Positions 1-25,412 of a DNA stretch of 64,000 bases are shown here, piece by piece. Made by a program: the position numbers and the translations under genes. How positions within the stretch are numbered: the first letter of the stretch is position 1; each line of letters begins with the position of its first letter. The stretch lies in contig NW_020940358.1 in NCBI RefSeq assembly GCF_900497805.2, forward strand, positions 29,483,665 to 29,547,664, given 5' to 3'. The notes beneath the pieces were generated by a model, which searched no databases, had not been told where the DNA came from, and saw only the letters and a list, made by a program, of their open reading frames with translations. This DNA is from Vombatus ursinus. Lineage: Eukaryota; Chordata; Mammalia; Diprotodontia; Vombatidae.

Positions 1-528
1 GTTAACTTGTTTTTGTTTTATATTTGATAACTAGATTTCAATATAATTGGTTTCCTTTGTAAGCCCATGTATTTTATTTTATATATTTAAAAACATTATT
101 CTGAGAAGGGGCCCATAAGCTTCACCAGACCACCAAAGGAAATCATGACACAAAAGTTATAAACCCCTGTACTAAAGACTTTCTCTAGAAACAGAGGAAG
201 CATTAAAGGGAAAATAGTCTAGAAGACTGGTCTCCAAACTTTTTTGATTGAATAGTCCTGTCAGTAAAAAAAAAAAAAAATTTGAGCACAGTACCCACAA
301 TATGTGTATTTATTTATATTTTGTATACATATTTATGAGTTATATATAGGTACTACTATACTAATAATTTATTATATATAATATATAATAATTTATCATA
401 TTATATATAATTTATATTTTTATATAATTTATTTATATGTTTTTATTTTTATATAAATTTATTATATATAAATATGTAATTTATCATATTATATATATAT
501 AAAATAAAACTACTATAAAATGTGCATT
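1..528. other. AT-rich intronic tract, no coding content
   Basis: This stretch lies in the NPC1L1 intron downstream of the last exon in the window. Bases 300-510 are almost pure A/T with many TATATA and TTTAT runs. Around 60-170 and 225-300 there are phrases such as ACCCCTGTAC and GGTCTCCAAACTTTTT that look like ends of old hAT-type MITEs, but no pair of ends or target duplication could be matched. The next NPC1L1 exon is not visible here. Confidence 0.4.
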
Positions 529-735
529 TTAAAAGGATGAATTAAAGATGAAATAATATTTAAACCTGGAGTGAGTAAGGAGCCAATAAGGCAGTAACGT
601 GGTCAATCCTAGACATTTTGATAACTGTGTGGAGAATGAAATGGAGAGGGAAGAGGCTTGAGGCAGAAAGACTAGGAGGTTATTGCAATAATCCAGGTGA
701 GAGACGATAATAGTTGTGTGGTAGACAAGCCTCAC
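529..735 (-). repeat. L2 LINE fragment (ORF2 C-terminal part)
   Basis: The minus strand encodes TTIIVSHLDYCNNLL, the conserved SRLDYCN motif of L2/CR1-clade reverse transcriptases, followed by degenerate sequence. It is an old fragment in an NPC1L1 intron. Confidence 0.75.
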
Positions 736-913
736 AATTGTCTATTGTGAGAAAGGTATAATTTGACCTATCTTTCCACCCTCCTATTGCTTGTTTACCC
801 ATTTCTTGGGGTGAGGCCAACGCTTCCACTTTGGAGACCAAATGGCTAGAGGATATTGAATGGGACTATAGAAGGGAGGAGTTGTATGGTCAATACAGGG
901 ATAACCATCTCAC

Positions 914-15695
<14,782 letters not shown>

Positions 15696-15920
15696 CTCAG
15701 TGCCAAGTAAGGGACCAAGTAAAGGGAGCAGAGTGGCAGCTCAGGGAAGCTGACATACCAGTCGTTGATGAGGAGAGTAATAAATTAGCAATGTAATTCC
15801 AGTTGGTATTAAATCTAGCCTGACTCGGTCAGGAACCAATGGGAAGAGATTGAGTTAATAATTCACTGTGTCTAGATACCCCAATCCAGGTATCAGGAGG
15901 CTTCCCCTTCCCTGATAAAG
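15696..15920 (-). promoter_or_regulatory. NPC1L1: NPC1L1 proximal promoter with HNF1-like, CCAAT and GATA motifs
   Basis: GTTAATAATTCAC at 15854-15866 matches the HNF1 consensus GTTAATNATTAAC at eleven of twelve specified bases, about 160 bp upstream of the start codon. CCAAT lies at 15836-15840 and TGATAA at about 15914. HNF1-alpha and SREBP2 (which often works with the CCAAT factor NF-Y) are known regulators of human NPC1L1, and GATA factors act in intestine. I could not place the transcription start or an SREBP site. Confidence 0.55.
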
Positions 15921-16280
15921 GATCTGGGATTCAGAAGAAACCTTTGCATAGGAGGGAGAACTTGGGAATTGGCACTCCTGAGGTACATTTCTAGCTTTTC
16001 CAGCTCTCCTGTCCTCTATCCTTTTCCTGCCGTCTTTCCTCTCTTCTGTGTCTGCCTCTGTGTCCCCCTCTCTTTGCCTTCCTCTGTCACACCTCAGTCT
16101 GATCTCCCCCCCTGGGGTCAGGGTAAGGTCTCCCTCTGGGCTCTGAACACGCCCAGTGTACTTTCATCCTTGGTAACTGGTTATTGACAATAATAACAAT
16201 CCTGTCAACATTAGGGGAGGGCTGGGGACAAATGGCTCAAGACATCCGCTCCTCCCTTCCTAAAGAGATGGGGAAAGGAA
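15921..16280. other. Upstream intergenic sequence, no feature
   Basis: Between the NPC1L1 promoter and the first intergenic repeat. C/T-rich on the plus strand near 15990-16110. Nothing coding. Confidence 0.4.
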
Positions 16281-16284
16281 GAAT

Positions 16285-16605
16285 GGTTCATTTTGATTCA
16301 ACAAGCATTAATTAAGGATCTATTACATGGTAGGCATTGGGAATATAGACAGCAATGAAAACAGTACCTGTCCTCCAGGAGCTTATCTTACACAGATAAA
16401 TAAATATACAATATATGCAAAATAAATATAAAGTGGGCATTGGGAAAGGAAAGATTAACATCTGGGAACATCAGGAAAGCCTTCATAGATGAGGTAACGC
16501 TCAAGCTGAGCCTTGACCAGAGCCAGAGAGCCTGATAGAGGGAAGATGAGGAGGGAGAGTATTCTGGATATGAAGGGCAATCTTCATAAAGGCATATGGG
16601 GGAGG
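16285..16605. repeat. Old LINE-type fragment (probably L2, antisense)
   Basis: Starts CAACAAGCATTAATTAAGG, continues with GGCATTGGGAATATAGACAG and CAGGAGCTTATCTTA, and then a run (ATAGATGAGGTAACGCTCA, TGAGCCTTGACCAGAGCCA) like the piece at 57080-57300. Assignment to L2 is by analogy with that copy. Confidence 0.5.
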
Positions 16606-16867
16606 GGAAAAAAGGAAAAGAAAAAAAAGAAATTTGCATGATAATTTTATTATATATTTAAAAAGAACAGCAAGTTGTACATAATAGATTTGCAGTTTCA
16701 CGTGCAATTGTCTTTTTTGTTATACTACGTTATGGAAATGTTTGTTTTATTCCATAAATTAAAAAGGAAAAAGAAAAAGAAAGGTATAGAGGTCAGAAAT
16801 TTACAGGGAGGGGCAAATCACCGAGTTTGGCTCAAAAAAAGATCGGAAAGAGAGGGTAGAGGAAGTT

Positions 16868-16872
16868 GGAGT

Positions 16873-16928
<56 letters not shown>
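16868..16928. repeat. (GT)n microsatellite
   Basis: About 55 bp of GT dinucleotides, roughly 1.2 kb upstream of the NPC1L1 start codon. It creates an artefactual Val-Cys ORF. Confidence 0.97.
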
Positions 16929-16929
<1 letters not shown>

Positions 16930-17309
16930 GGGGTACTATTGGGAAATTAGTCTGGAAAGACAAGCTGGAACCAGACTCTGAGGGGCTTTAAACATTAACA
17001 GGTGTAACCTTCTGAACTACAGGTAAGAGATCTTGGAATCAGTAAGCAGTTCTCAACTTCCCTTTTCTCCGTCTCTCCTTTCTCTTTCCCATACAATTCT
17101 TGCTTGGAATTATGGAGGAAATATTAAGATTGTCTGAGGAGCCCTCTCCCCTAACCAGCTGCAGGTGTATCCCTGACCTCTGCTCCCCAGGCTTGATAGG
17201 CTTTGGCTATCTTTGACTTTCCCTATGATTCAGAATGCGGCCATGGCCTTGACTTTCCTTAAATACTAGATAATGGTGAATTGTGAGTGTTGCAGAATAT
17301 CTTCCACCT

Positions 17310-17415
17310 GGTTCTTTTTTTTTAATTAATTAATTTAGTTTTAGTTTTCAACATTTACTTCCACAAGATTTTGAGTTCCAAATTTTTTCCTTATCTCTCC
17401 CCTCCCCCACCCCAA
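17310..17415 (-). repeat. L1 3' end, antisense
   Basis: The reverse complement reads GATAAGGAAAAAATTTGGAA then AATCTTGTGGAAGTAAATG and an AATT-rich tail, the common marsupial L1 3' terminus. Confidence 0.75.
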
Positions 17416-17544
17416 GATGGTGAGCCCACCTGGTTCTTTTAAGCCTTTCTGCATCATTCTTAGATCAAAATTTCCTGAGAGGCAAGAATATTGGTGGCCT
17501 AACCTATACCTCCAAAGAGACCAAAGAAAGAGGAACAAAACCTA

Positions 17545-18012
17545 CATGAACAAAAAAGTTAATAGCAGCTCAGTTGTGTCAAAGAACTGGAAACTGAAGG
17601 AGTGCCTATCAATCCAGGAATGGCTGAACAAATTATGGTGTATGAATACAATGGAATACTATTGTGCTGAAAGAAATGACAAAAAGGACAGTTTCAGAGA
17701 AACCTGGAAAGGCTTGTATGAACTGATATAAAATGAGTAGAACCAGGAGAACAATTTATATGATAACAATAATCTGAATACAAACAAGCAAAAGAATTGA
17801 GAATTCTAATAAATATAATGACCAACCATGATTCCAGAGGAATGAAGAGGTAGCATGCTATCCATCTCTTGATACAGAGGTGATGGACTCACATTACAAA
17901 ATGAGATACACATTTTAGGACACAGCTAATAAGGCTTTCTTTTTCTTTTAATTGAGGGGTAAGTGGGAGGGCTTGTTAACTGAAAAAATAAAATAAAATA
18001 AAATGTTACATA
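17545..18012 (+). repeat. L1 3' end, sense
   Basis: Contains CAAAGAACTGGAAACTGAAG, AATGGCTGAACAAATTATGG, ATGGAATACTATTGTGCT and AAACCTGGAAAGGCTTG, then an A-rich tail (AATAAAATAAAATAAAATG). Same family as the copies near 39 and 42 kb. Confidence 0.85.
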
Positions 18013-18107
18013 AAAAAAGTGTATACATTTTTTAAAAAACCATTAATGACCTAACATACCACCACATCCTAAATAGGTGTGGTGATTGATGGAGAGCCAC
18101 TTACCGA

Positions 18108-18182
18108 TGGCTTTTGTTGTTCAGTCCCACTCTTTGTGACCCCATTTAAGGTTTTCTTGGCAAAGATACTCTCCATAAATAA
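18108..18182 (+). repeat. RTE-related SINE fragment
   Basis: CTTTTGTTGTTCAGTCCCAC then TTTGTGACCCCATTTAAGG and TTTCTTGGCAAAGATACT match the head of the RTE-type SINE seen more fully at 32888-33110. Confidence 0.65.
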
Positions 18183-18609
18183 ATTGTTAAACATAGTAAG
18201 TTCCCAGACCTCATTTGTCCCCCTACAGCTTTGACCTCTTTATTCAGCTCCATACTTTTTTTTTTTAACCATCCCCTTCTTTTCCTCTGGCCATTCTCTC
18301 CATTTGATTGAGATGCCTAATCTTCTCCTGAGCACAATCCACCTCCTCCAAATCTCCCACAATCTATCATCATACCTCTAAAAGAGCAAACCAAAAGAGC
18401 CCCATGGGGTGCAGACCTTCTTAGGAAGCATGAGGCACCCTCCATAATTTCCATTGCCTCAGGTAAGATAGAAGGAACTCAAGTTCCATAGCTGGGAGGA
18501 TACAATGGGTTTTAAGCTGGTTTGCACAAGAAATATGAGACACAGGTGAGCTCTAAAGGAGATGCAAGGCACATCTGAACTCTGAAGAAGTAAGCTATGG
18601 GTTAACCTT

Positions 18610-18945
18610 CTAGATATGGGCTTGCCCTGGTCAGATCACATCTGGAGTAGAGTCCAGTTCTGACTACCACATTTTATAAGTACATTGATAAGCCGGAGCA
18701 AATAGAGGAGGGCAACCAGAATGGTTAAAGATCTTGAAATCATGTCACAGGAAGACTGTCTGAAAGAACTAAGGATGTTTAGCCTGGAAAAGGGAAGACT
18801 TTGGTGGTGAGACAGGGAGACAGGGATAGAAATGCTGATGATAACTTTCTTCATGTATTTGAAGAGTTGTTTCCCAGAGGAGAGATTGGACTTGTTCTGC
18901 TTGATTCCAAATAACACAAGAGCAATGAATACAAGTTATAGAAAA
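18610..18945 (+). repeat. CR1/L3-like LINE fragment
   Basis: Carries GAGGGCAACCAGAATGGTTA, AGGATGTTTAGCCTGGAAAA and GAGAGATTGGACTTGTTCTG, phrases shared with CR1-clade ORF ends (the 'LFSLEKRRLRGDLI' segment). Old and interrupted. Confidence 0.6.
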
Positions 18946-19190
18946 GGAGCCAAGATGACAGAGTAGCAAGAAGCAGTAATGCTGGGCTCCACTCCCTTCA
19001 TGACCCCAAAACTCTTCTAAATAGATCAAGAAAATGTACCAGGGCAAATCTGTTTTGGGGAAATCCAAAAATAAAGTCATAGTGTCATTTTTCCAGGCCA
19101 GGCTGGCATGAGGAAACAGAGAAGGAAGTCTGTGATCACTGATGATGGAGTCTGGCCAGGAATGCACTGTGTGTGAAGCTTAGTCCAGCC
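18946..19190 (+). repeat. L1 5'UTR fragment
   Basis: Begins GGAGCCAAGATGACAGAGTA, the pattern of marsupial L1 5' ends (compare GGCAAGATGGTGGAGTAAAA at 25419). About 240 bp, then L2. Confidence 0.55.
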
Positions 19191-19815
19191 TCCATTCAGC
19201 CACCAAAGTGGTTTTCCTAAAATGTAGGTCTGACCATGTCTCTATACTCAATGAACTCCAATGGTTCTCTATCACCTCTTGGATCAAATATAAAATGGCA
19301 TTCAAAGTCCTTCATAACCTAGCCCCCCTTCACTTTTCCAGTCTTCATACACCTTGATCTCTGACACATTTCTGCAGAATTGAAATAGCTCAGAAAAAGT
19401 GCAAGATGCACAAATTTAGAGAATCCACCCAAATGTTCATAAGGACTATTTGTGTCTGACCTGTGGTAGAACATTCCCAGCTTGTATTGCTCTGACCAGG
19501 GAAAAGTCAGATCACAGTGGAACACACTGAAACTTGACTCTAGCATAGTGATATCATTTTAGTCCTCTTCAAGAACAAAGGACAATAATCAACCAATACC
19601 TTGATCTCTGACCCATTCTCTTCAATTCAATAACACTGGACTCCTTGCTTTTCCAAGAACAAGATACTATATCTCTTGGCTCTGGGCATTTTCTCTGGTT
19701 GTCCTCCATTCCTGGAATGCTCTCCTTCCTTATCTATGCCTCTTAACCTCCCTGGCTTCCATCAAGTCCCATCTAAAGTCCCACTTTCTCAAGAAACCAT
19801 AAAACAAAGTCAAAA
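19191..19815 (+). repeat. L2 LINE 3' region, split by an RTE insertion
   Basis: TGTCTCTATACTCAATGAAC, GCATTCAAAGTCCTTCATAA and, after the RTE insertion, CTCTTGGCTCTGGGCATTTT and CCATTCCTGGAATGCTCTCC follow the L2 3' order. Confidence 0.75.
19366..19597 (+). mobile_element. RTE-clade LINE 3' end with 15-bp target duplication
   Basis: Contains CTGACCTGTGGTAGAACATT, AACTTGACTCTAGCATAGTG and the terminal GTCCTCTTCAAGAACAAAGG-ACAATAATCAACCAAT, like marsupial RTE 3' ends. ACCTTGATCTCTGAC flanks it exactly on both sides (19351-19365, 19598-19612). Confidence 0.85.
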
Positions 19816-20070
19816 GAATGAAAAAATAGATGAAAATATGAACTATCTTAAAAAAAAAACTGACCTGGAAAATAGATTGAGGAAAGATAATTTAAGAATT
19901 ATTGGGCTACTTGAAAATCATAATAAAAAAAGATCCTAGAAATCATATTTCAAGGAATTATAAAGGAAAACTGCCCTGATATCTTAGAACCAGAAAGCAA
20001 ATAAAAATTGAAAGAATCCACCAATCATTTCCTGAAAGAGATCTCAAAATGAAAATTCCCAGGAATATTA

Positions 20071-20619
20071 CAGTCTTGCTTTACATAAATTTGCATTGTG
20101 CAAATTTGACTTTACGTAAAGAATTCTTAAAGAAATCAAAATTTAAAAAAAAAAGCCCCAAACCCTATGTTACTGTGCTCTTTCTCTCTGCTCCTGCCCC
20201 TTAGCTTAGCACTCTGCAGCCTTTCACCACACCTCCCACCAAAATAAATAAATAAATGAATAAATGAATGAATGAATGAATGAATAAACAAATAAATAAA
20301 ATCTTAAAAAAAAACCCTCCCAGTGAAAGCAGAAGACTTGGCTTGAGATCTCTGATGTCCAACTCCCTCCCGCTTCTGTACTTCCATGGTTGGGTACCAC
20401 ACATCTGTCCCTAGCCCTTACGTGTTCCCCATCCTACTCTTGCTTCTCTATCCCCACCATTGCATGTCCCTGAATGGTATGCCAGCCCTCTCCCTCCACA
20501 GCCTGTGGCCCCCTTCCTTCCTCCTTCCCTTCCCCACATCTGAAGGCAAATTTGAATTACATGAAAATTGCTGTAGAGGTCTGTGGAACAACGGCCTACT
20601 TAGTAAAACAAGAACTTTT
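20071..20619. mobile_element. Tigger-like (TcMar) MITE in an L1, TA target duplication
   Basis: The left end CAGTCTTGCTTTACATAA follows TA (20069-20070) and the right end AAAACAAGAACTTTT is followed by TA (20620-20621). Removing the insert restores the L1 phrase AATATTATAGCC seen intact at 27009. Ends resemble those of the copy at 56835-57060. The interior holds a C/T-rich stretch and an (AATA/AATG)n tract at 20241-20302. Confidence 0.75.
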
Positions 20620-21299
20620 TATAGCCAAATTCCGGAGCTCCCAGGTCAAAGAGAAAATACTGAAAGTAGCCCAAAAGAAGTCATTCAAACAAATGGAGCC
20701 ATAGTTAGTATCACACTAGATCTAGCAGCTATCACAATAAAGGAGTGAAAGGTTTAGAATATGATATTCTGGAAGGCAAAAGACCTAGGATTACAACCAA
20801 GAATAACCTATCCAGAAAAATGGAATCTAATGGGGGGGGCAGAGATGGGTATTTAATGAAATAGAGGATTTCCAGGCATTCCTGAAGAAAACACCAGAAC
20901 TGAAAAGAAAATTTGACATTCAAACAAAGACTGAAGAGAGGCATAAAAAGGTAAACATGAGTAAGAAATCATGAAGAACTTAATAAAGTTAAACTTTATT
21001 CCCAAATGGGAAGGTGATACCTGTAACCCCCAAGAACTTTATCATCATTAGGACAGTTAGAAGGAGTTCACTTAGAGGGTATGATTGTGAGTCTATTTTA
21101 TTGGAATGATCTCCAAAGAAAAATGGAAAGATGAGAAAGAGTGATATACTGGGAGAAGAGAAAAGGGATTGGAGAAATGGAGGAAATTATCTCACATAAA
21201 AGAGGCATATGAGGAAGAGTTTTTTTGCAATGGAGAGGGAAATGGAAGAAGGGGACAACACTTGAACCTCCTCATCTGAACTGGTTCAAAGAGGGAAGA

Positions 21300-21400
21300 A
21301 TACACACGCACGCATACACACACATACATATATGTGCATATATATATACATACATACATGTATATATATTCGAAGAGGGAAGAATATAACATACATACAC
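21300..21400. repeat. (CA)n/(TA)n/(TACA)n simple repeat
   Basis: Alternating purine-pyrimidine tract (ACACACATACATATATG and similar) within the inter-ORF part of the L1. Confidence 0.9.
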
Positions 21401-21674
21401 ACACATCTACACATTCAGTTGGGTATAGAAATCCATCTTACCCAACAGGGAAGGAAGATGAGAAGGGGTTAAGAGAAAGGGAGGAGGGTGTAAGAGGAAG
21501 GACAAATTAAGGGAGGCAGTGATCAGAAGCAAAACAGACTTTTGAGGAAGGACAGGGTTTAAAAGAGAGAGAGAAGAATAAACAGAAGAAAATAGGATTG
21601 AGGGAAATACACATTTAGCAATCATAACTATGAACGTGAATAGAATGAACTCACCCATAAAACAGAAGCAGAAA

Positions 21675-21834
21675 GGGGCAGCTAGGTGGCTCAGTGAACA
21701 GAGCACAGGCCTTGAATTCAGGAGGACCTGAGTTCAAATCTGGCCTTAGATACATAACACTTACTAGCTGTGTGACCCTGGGCAAGTCACTTAACCCCAC
21801 TGCCTAACCAAAAAAAAAAACAAAAACAAAAACC
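21675..21834 (+). repeat. WSINE1-type CORE-SINE
   Basis: Typical head (GGGGCAGCTAGGTGGCTCAG), B box GAGTTCAAATCTGG, core and A-rich tail. CAGAAGCAGA is repeated on both sides (21663-21672, 21836-21845). Inserted in the L1. Confidence 0.93.
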
Positions 21835-22594
21835 ACAGAAGCAGATAGCAGAATGGATTAGAAACCAGAATCCAACAACATATTGTTTACAACAAACACA
21901 CTCGAGTTAAACCAAGGAACTGGAGCAGAGCCTAATATGCTTCAGCTGAAGTAAAAAAGGCAGGGATAGCAATCATAATCTTAGATAAATCAAAAGCAAA
22001 AATAGGCCTAATTTTTAAAAAAAATTATCAGTGAAACTACATTTTGCTAAAAGGTACCAAAGACAATGAAGTAATATTAATACTAAACATATATGCACCG
22101 GCTTAACAGCCAAATCCTTAAAGGAAAAGTGAAATAAATTACAAGAGGAAATAGACAGGAAAACTATATGAATGGTGGACTTCATTTTATCCCTCTCAGA
22201 ACTAGACAAATCTAACCATAAAATAAATAAGAAAAAAGTTGAGGCGATGAATACAATGTTAGGAAAATTAGAAATGATAGACTTCTGGAGAAAACTGAAT
22301 AGAAATAAAAAGTATGGCTTTTTCTTAGCTGTACATGGCACCTTCACAAAAATTGACCGTGCATTATAGCATAAAGACCTCACAAAGAAATGCAAAAAAA
22401 CAGGAATGTTAAATGTAGCTTTTTTAGACCATGATGTGTGAGAAATAAAATTTTTATAAATAAAAATTATATTTAATAAGGGACCTTGGAAACAGAGATT
22501 AAAAATTAAGCAGAAACTAAATAATCTTATCCTAAAGAATGAGTTATAGAACAAACCATGGAAACAATCAGTAATTTCATTAAAGATCATGATA

Positions 22595-22741
22595 GGGGCA
22601 GCTAGGTGGTGCAGTGGATAGAGCACTGGCCCTGGATTCAGGAGGACCTGAGTTCAAATCCAGCCTCAGACACATAACACTTACTAGCTGTGTGACCTTG
22701 GGCAAGTCACTTAACCCCATTGCCTAGCCAAAAAAAAAAAA
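22595..22741 (+). repeat. WSINE1-type CORE-SINE with 13-bp target duplication
   Basis: AAAGATCATGATA flanks the element exactly (22582-22594, 22742-22754). Standard head, B box, core and poly-A. Inserted in the L1 ORF2 remnant. Confidence 0.95.
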
Positions 22742-23715
22742 AAAGATCATGATAACAAGGAGACAACATACTAAAATTTGTGGGATATAGCCAAAGCAGT
22801 GCTTAGAGAAAAATTTATATCTCTAAACACTTACATCAATAAAAAAGAAAAAGAGCAGATCAATGAATTAAACTAACAAATTCCCAATTAAACACCAAAA
22901 TGGAAATCCTAAAAATCAAAGGATAGATTAATAAAAATTGACAGTTAAAAAATTGAACTAATAAATAAAATTAGGAGTTGGTATTAGGGAAAAATAAACT
23001 AGACAAACCATTGAGTAATTTGATTTTTTTTAAAAAAAAGTAAATTGCCAGTATCAAAAATGAGAACGGTATATGCACCACCAATGAAGATGAAATTAAA
23101 GCAATTATTAGGAGTTATTTTGCCCAATTATATGTCAGTAAAACTGACAATGTAAGTGAAATGAATGAATATTTATAAAAATATAAACTGCTCAGATTAA
23201 CAGAAAAGGAAATAGAATACCTAAATAACCCTATCTTAGAAAAAGAAATTGAACAAGCCATCAATGAGCTCCCTAAGAAAAAATGCCCAAGACCAGATGG
23301 ATTTACAAGTGAATTCTACCAAATATTAAAAAAAAAACAATTAATTCCAATACTATACAAGCTATTTGAAAAAAAAATAGGTAAAGAGTCTTATCAAATT
23401 CCTTCCTTGACACAAATGTGTTTTTGATACCTAAAATAGAAAGAGCAAAAACAGAGAAAGAAAACTATAGACCAGTTTCTCTAATGAATATTGATGGAAA
23501 AAAATTTTTTTAAATAAAATACTAGCAAGGAGACTACAGCAGTATATCACAAAGATCATGTATTATGACCGGGTAGAATTTATACCAGGAATGCAGGTAT
23601 GGTTAATATTAGAAAAACTATCAGTATAATTGACCACATCAGTAACAAAAACAACAAAAAAATATATAATTATATCAAGAGATACAGAAAAAGTTCTTGA
23701 CAAAATACAACATTC

Positions 23716-25250
23716 ATTTGCCAGGGACAATCAGGAGGTAACAGAACAGAACTGGGAGATTGGGTATAGCCACAATGAAAGGCTAATTGAGTGGATTACA
23801 GTCTTAGGCAAATGCCAGGGATTTGGGAAAGTCCAGGGATTTTCCTTTTTGGAGTCTAGATCCCAAAGACATAGTCTTTTCCTTTTAGGGCTTCAGATCC
23901 CATCCCCATTATTCCCCCCTTAAACAAACGGGACCCAAATTATTTTGGTGTAAAAGGCAAAGGTCTTGGCTTCTTGCTGGCAAGGGACGTAGAGCTGTCC
24001 CTGCCTTGAGGGGATCCCAAAGAGGAGGTTGACAGGAACTGAGCGCAGGCCGCATCCAGGGGCAACGGGGGGACATTGGTTGGTACCCACTGTTTGCTAT
24101 CAACTGTAGGTTAATGGCCTGTCGTCTGGAAGACACAAATTTGACAGAAAAGACTGTAGGGTCCAGATATAGGGAGAAGTAAAAGTGTAAGAGTCCCATT
24201 AAAATCATTTACATTTGACCTGCAGGATTATCTGATCTTGCTACTTTCCCAAAAGTTTAAGGAACATTTTCATATAGAAGTTTTCCACCCCTGGATTCAA
24301 TAGTTACACAAATGAATTTGCCAGAGAAGAACTTTCACTTCAATTTTCACTGAAATTTTCCTCCCCAAACCAAACTGAAGATGTTTCTGATTTAATTTCA
24401 GTTGTTTGGGAGTATTGAATGACTACACATTCAGGTCAAAACAGCAAGATCTCATACATTTGCATTAATCATTTATTGAACACTTGCTCTGATCATAGAA
24501 ATTTTCAATGAAAGGATAAATCAGGGACAAGATTTAGGGCCCAAATATGACAGGATAAAACATCCTTAGCTCTGTTTGGATTCAGATAATTCACAGCTTT
24601 CCAACCATACAGTATTAAATCCACCTCATAATAGCCAGGTGGGTAACATTCCTTTTCAGAGGATCACAGAGGGGAAACTGAGCCAGGAGGATCCCATCTT
24701 ACACTAAGGTTAAAATTATTCCCTCAGCTTTTCTCAATGCAGACTTCCCACCAGCATCACATTCTCTCTGAGTAACTTGTGGCATTTCTTTCAGAGATGG
24801 TGAATTATTGATTATTGATGGATTATGATCCATCAGACAACTTAAAATAAAATCATTTACGGTCCCATGAGCTTTCACCTCAAACAATAAGTTTCACTAA
24901 TCACAGCTTAGGAAAAATTTTTCCAGGATTTACATCTCAAATTTAAATTTGTCATGGTGTAAAAAGCCAATCATTAAACATTATTTTTATATACCTGCAA
25001 ATTCTCAGCAAGCCATAACCCAAACAAATTTTTTTGGTAAGTTTATACATTAAAACAATAACCAACAGTAGCCAAATTGTTTTAGTGGTAACCAAACTAT
25101 GAAAAGTTGCTTGACGTAACTAATACAAAAGGTCACCAATTTGAAACTTGAAACAAACCCATTACCAATCAGGTAACTTCAATTTTGCTAAATACATTTC
25201 CAAATTACTTTACACAGAAAATCAACATCTCATCATTAACAGTTAAAACT
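23716..25250 (-). other. Possible LTR-retrovirus-like fossil (left part), broken
   Basis: On the minus strand a short purine run near 23915-23935 (AAGGGGGGAA) sits where a retroviral polypurine tract would precede an LTR, and upstream sequence reads partly open. With 27850-28930 it may form one element later split by the WSINE and L1. Family not determined, clearly broken and old. Alternative: unique sequence. Confidence 0.25.
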
Positions 25251-25260
25251 ACAACTTTAT

Positions 25261-25400
25261 GGGGCAGCTAGGTGGCACAGTAGATAGAGCACCGGCCCTG
25301 AAGTCAGGAAAACCTGAGTTCAAATCCAGCCTCAGACCAAACACTTGACACTAGCTGTGTGACTCTGGGCAAGTCACTTAACCCTAATTGCAAAAAAAAA
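25261..25400 (+). repeat. WSINE1-type CORE-SINE
   Basis: Head GGGGCAGCTAGGTGGCACAG, B box GAGTTCAAATCC, core, A tail. Flanked by ACTACAACTTT (left) and CCTACAACTTT (right); the same sequence recurs after the adjoining L1. Confidence 0.93.
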
Positions 25401-25412
25401 ACCTACAACTTT

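Larger units (their letters stand above)
19816..23715 (+). repeat. L1 LINE, ORF1 to ORF2 reverse transcriptase, 3' truncated
   Basis: Sense L1 reading through ORF1 (GAAAATAGATTGAGGAAAGA, AACTGCCCTGATATCTTAGA), the inter-ORF part (20930-21660), the ORF2 endonuclease part (21840-22580) and the RT part (ACCAGATGGATTTACAAGTG, ATATTGATGGAAAAAAA). It stops abruptly near 23715 without a tail. It was later hit by a Tigger-like MITE and two WSINE1 copies. Many stops; no intact ORF. Confidence 0.85.

Noticed and set aside
21300-21400. CRISPR-like or satellite array
   Set aside because: Simple CA/TA repeat with no spacers.
22015-22626. 203-codon ORF on the minus strand
   Set aside because: Antisense of the L1 ORF2 remnant and of part of a WSINE1; A/T-rich and without conserved motifs.
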